The notes below the pieces were generated by a model. That model had not been told where the DNA came from and ran no database searches. It saw nothing but the letters and a program-made list of their open reading frames with translations. Both the position numbers and the translations under genes were made by a program. From positions 496,001-560,000 of the forward strand of contig VLTN01000003.1 of the NCBI GenBank assembly GCA_008330645.1: a stretch of DNA of 64,000 bases. Direction: 5' to 3'. The DNA comes from Cafeteria roenbergensis (Eukaryota > Sar > Bigyra > Bicosoecida > Cafeteriaceae). The number at the start of each line of letters is the position of its first letter. Within the stretch, counting starts at the first letter, position 1. Below are positions 62,401 to 64,000 of this stretch, piece after piece.

Positions 62401-64000
62401 ATGGCGCTCGCGGAGGACTGGTCGGTGTTCCTTCCCGATGAAGCCAGAGAGAGCCTTGCGGGCGCAAAGCTCGCGCTCGTTGAGCGTGGACCCGGCCTGC
62501 GCAGCCCAGCTGCAAGCGCCGCGCGAGCTCACCCAGCACACGCTGACCCCCCTGGCGGGGCGCAGTCGCAAAGCAGTGGCGTCCCCCAGGCAAGTGACGT
62601 CCCGCGGGAGGGTGGGGCGGCTGGCGTGATGGCGCCCGCGAGCTCCGAGGCCGACCCGGCGGCCAGCCTGGATGCCGCGTCGCAGGCCTGCGTGGCAGCC
62701 GTGGCAGCGGTGCAGGACCTGCGGCAACGCTGCGAAGCCGTTTCAGAGCAGACATCCCGGCTGCAGAAGGCCTCCGAGAGGGCCGTGGGGGAGGCTGCGG
62801 TGCTGGCTCGCACGGCCGAGCGGGTTGCCGAGGCGCTGTGGCCGTTTGAGTGCGTGCAGCTCAGCGGCGTGGCGCTTGGGCTGCACCTCATCGACTGCAC
62901 GGCAATTCCTGCTGCCGATGCGTTCGCCGCGATGGGCAGGTCGGCGCAGGACGCCCTCCTGCCCGACGGCCGGCCGCGCACGCTCGGCGGGTCCTGGGCC
63001 GACGCCGCCTCGGTCGCGGCTGTGGCCGCGCGGCTCCTCGACGCAGGCGAGGCTCTTGTGCAGCGCGTGCCCGCCCGCGGCCGCAGCGCCCGCCGCAGCC
63101 GGACCGGGCAGTCGTCGCGGCCCGGGGCGCAGGCGGCGCAGTTTGCCATCGCCACGAGGCGCCTCCTGCAGCGGGCGTGCGGTTTGGTGGCGTCAGCGCT
63201 CACGGACGCGCTGGACGCAGCAGCGGCGGCAGCGGCATCCGCGGAGGAGGCGTCGCTCAGCTCCTCCTCCTTCTCCTTTGCGTCCAACGCGGCGTCGCCA
63301 GCATCACAGCCGGCGCAGCCCGGTGCGGCTCCGGCTGCACCCCAGCCTCCGCATGGCGCAGCTCTGCTGCCTTCCGACAGCACCCGCGCCTCGTCCCCGT
63401 CCGGCGGCAGCGCCCAGGCCGCCCCAGACGCGGCCGCAGCCTCGGCAGCGGGCGGGTCAGGCGATGCCGCGGCGGCCGGGACGCCCCGGGCCGATGCTGA
63501 CGGCGGTCCACGGTCGGCAGCGGCGTCGCTCGCAGCGATGCGCGCCGCGGCAGCGGTCGGGGCCAGCGTTTACGCGGCAGAGTGCGCCCGCAGGGGCGTC
63601 GCGACCGCGCTGCGCCGGCTCCGGCGGCTGGCGGCGCGGCTGGGGGCCTCGCCCCTGCGGCGGGCGAACCTCTCTGCTTACCGTGCGGGCCCGTGGGAGG
63701 GGGGCACCGGCGCGGCGTCGGCGCTGGTGGCAGTCACTGGCGGAGGCGACGGCGCGGACCGCGGCTGGGCGGCGGCGGAAGACGCCTGGCCCAACGTCGC
63801 GGCGGATGCGCTGGCCGCAGCCCTCGCCCAGCACTGGGAGGGGAGGCGGTCGTGCCTCTGGGGCGGGCTCTCGCAGCGGCTGGAGGCGGCCAGGGCGGCG
63901 GCGGGCGCGGACGCCTCGGCCGCCGTCCGCGCCTGCTGGGAGGAGGCCGAGAGGGCGGCCAGGGAGGAGCTGATCCTGGTGCGGGAGGTGACGGGGCTGG
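62401..64000 (+). CDS. COG3: Conserved oligomeric Golgi complex subunit 3, partial (runs off the right end)
   Basis: Open frame from ATG 62401 to the end of the window, 533 codons seen, no stop. It starts MALAEDWSVFLPDEARESLA, with an Ala/Pro/Ser-rich linker. The region from ~62690 matches the Sec34/COG3 core: LRQRCEAVSEQTSRLQKASE, then AAVLARTAERVAEALWPFE, equivalent to the animal stretch with VSNKT...CEQLL...AENIQQKLSYF. Later helices (RLLDAGEALVQRV; ATRRLLQRACGLVASAL; LRRLRRLAARLG; VAADALAAALAQHWEGRR) follow the COG3 order. COG tethers vesicles in retrograde traffic within the Golgi. A low-complexity Ala/Ser/Pro insert (~63230-63540) is extra relative to animals. An internal ATG at 62629 is possible, but the upstream part has the same coding character. 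Confidence 0.65.
   Translation, partial: MALAEDWSVFLPDEARESLAGAKLALVERGPGLRSPAASAARAHPAHADPPGGAQSQSSGVPQASDVPREGGAAGVMAPASSEADPAASLDAASQACVAAVAAVQDLRQRCEAVSEQTSRLQKASERAVGEAAVLARTAERVAEALWPFECVQLSGVALGLHLIDCTAIPAADAFAAMGRSAQDALLPDGRPRTLGGSWADAASVAAVAARLLDAGEALVQRVPARGRSARRSRTGQSSRPGAQAAQFAIATRRLLQRACGLVASALTDALDAAAAAAASAEEASLSSSSFSFASNAASPASQPAQPGAAPAAPQPPHGAALLPSDSTRASSPSGGSAQAAPDAAAASAAGGSGDAAAAGTPRADADGGPRSAAASLAAMRAAAAVGASVYAAECARRGVATALRRLRRLAARLGASPLRRANLSAYRAGPWEGGTGAASALVAVTGGGDGADRGWAAAEDAWPNVAADALAAALAQHWEGRRSCLWGGLSQRLEAARAAAGADASAAVRACWEEAERAAREELILVREVTGL

Noticed and set aside
62672-63973. Arg-rich plus-strand frame at the right end
   Set aside because: It is one base out of register with COG3, whose frame is open from 62401 to the end and has family resemblance.
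1-64000. Virus-like or mobile element insertions
   Set aside because: No integrase, capsid, polymerase, reverse transcriptase, transposase or long terminal or inverted repeats were recognised. Base composition is uniform apart from the gaps.

Overview
This is a stretch of nuclear DNA from a very GC-rich, gene-dense unicellular eukaryote. It encodes a complete single-headed axonemal dynein heavy chain, so the organism is flagellated. It also carries mitochondrial genes (alternative oxidase, m-AAA protease, Tim21, isocitrate dehydrogenase) and ER/Golgi genes (SLC35B1, COG3). A small heterotrophic flagellate, possibly a stramenopile such as a bicosoecid (Cafeteria type), would fit. That placement is inference; no rRNA or other taxonomic marker lies in the window. 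No plastid gene, tRNA, rRNA, CRISPR array, transposon or virus-like element was recognised.

Layout: 23 protein genes alternate between strands. 1-22.3 kb (+): a mitochondrial orphan, the dynein heavy chain and an oligopeptidase B-like protease. 22.5-30.8 kb: a PiT phosphate transporter (-), then (+) a large membrane protein with a DJ-1/PfpI-like domain and alternative oxidase. 31.1-36.1 kb (-): an EF-hand lysophospholipid acyltransferase and an FHA-WDR70 fusion. 36.9-44.3 kb: a type I membrane orphan (+), a four-segment Cys-rich membrane orphan (-), aminopeptidase P (+) and a secreted orphan with a frame break (-). 45.1-52.0 kb: type I NADP-isocitrate dehydrogenase (+), AFG3/FtsH protease (-) and SLC35B1 (+). 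52.4-64 kb: NAA50 (-), a coiled-coil orphan (-), Tim21 with a thioredoxin-like tail (+), NAA38 (-), S-adenosylmethionine decarboxylase (-), a COMM-domain protein (+), a small coiled-coil protein (-) and COG3, running off the right end (+).

Twelve genes are spliced. The exon models were rebuilt by hand, keeping frame and family similarity. All 20 introns counted begin GTGAG; 19 end CGCAG and one ends TGCAG. Most are 98-343 nt. A further candidate intron of the same type would place the dynein start codon alone in its own exon. Long open frames antisense to real genes are side effects of the base composition.

The genes are mostly unlinked housekeeping genes. At least five and perhaps six products look mitochondrial, and two are N-terminal acetyltransferase subunits (NAA50, NAA38) about 5 kb apart. 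The most unusual proteins are the DJ-1-like domain interrupted by a Cys-rich block inside a multi-pass membrane protein, the FHA domain fused to WDR70, and Tim21 with a thioredoxin-like extension.
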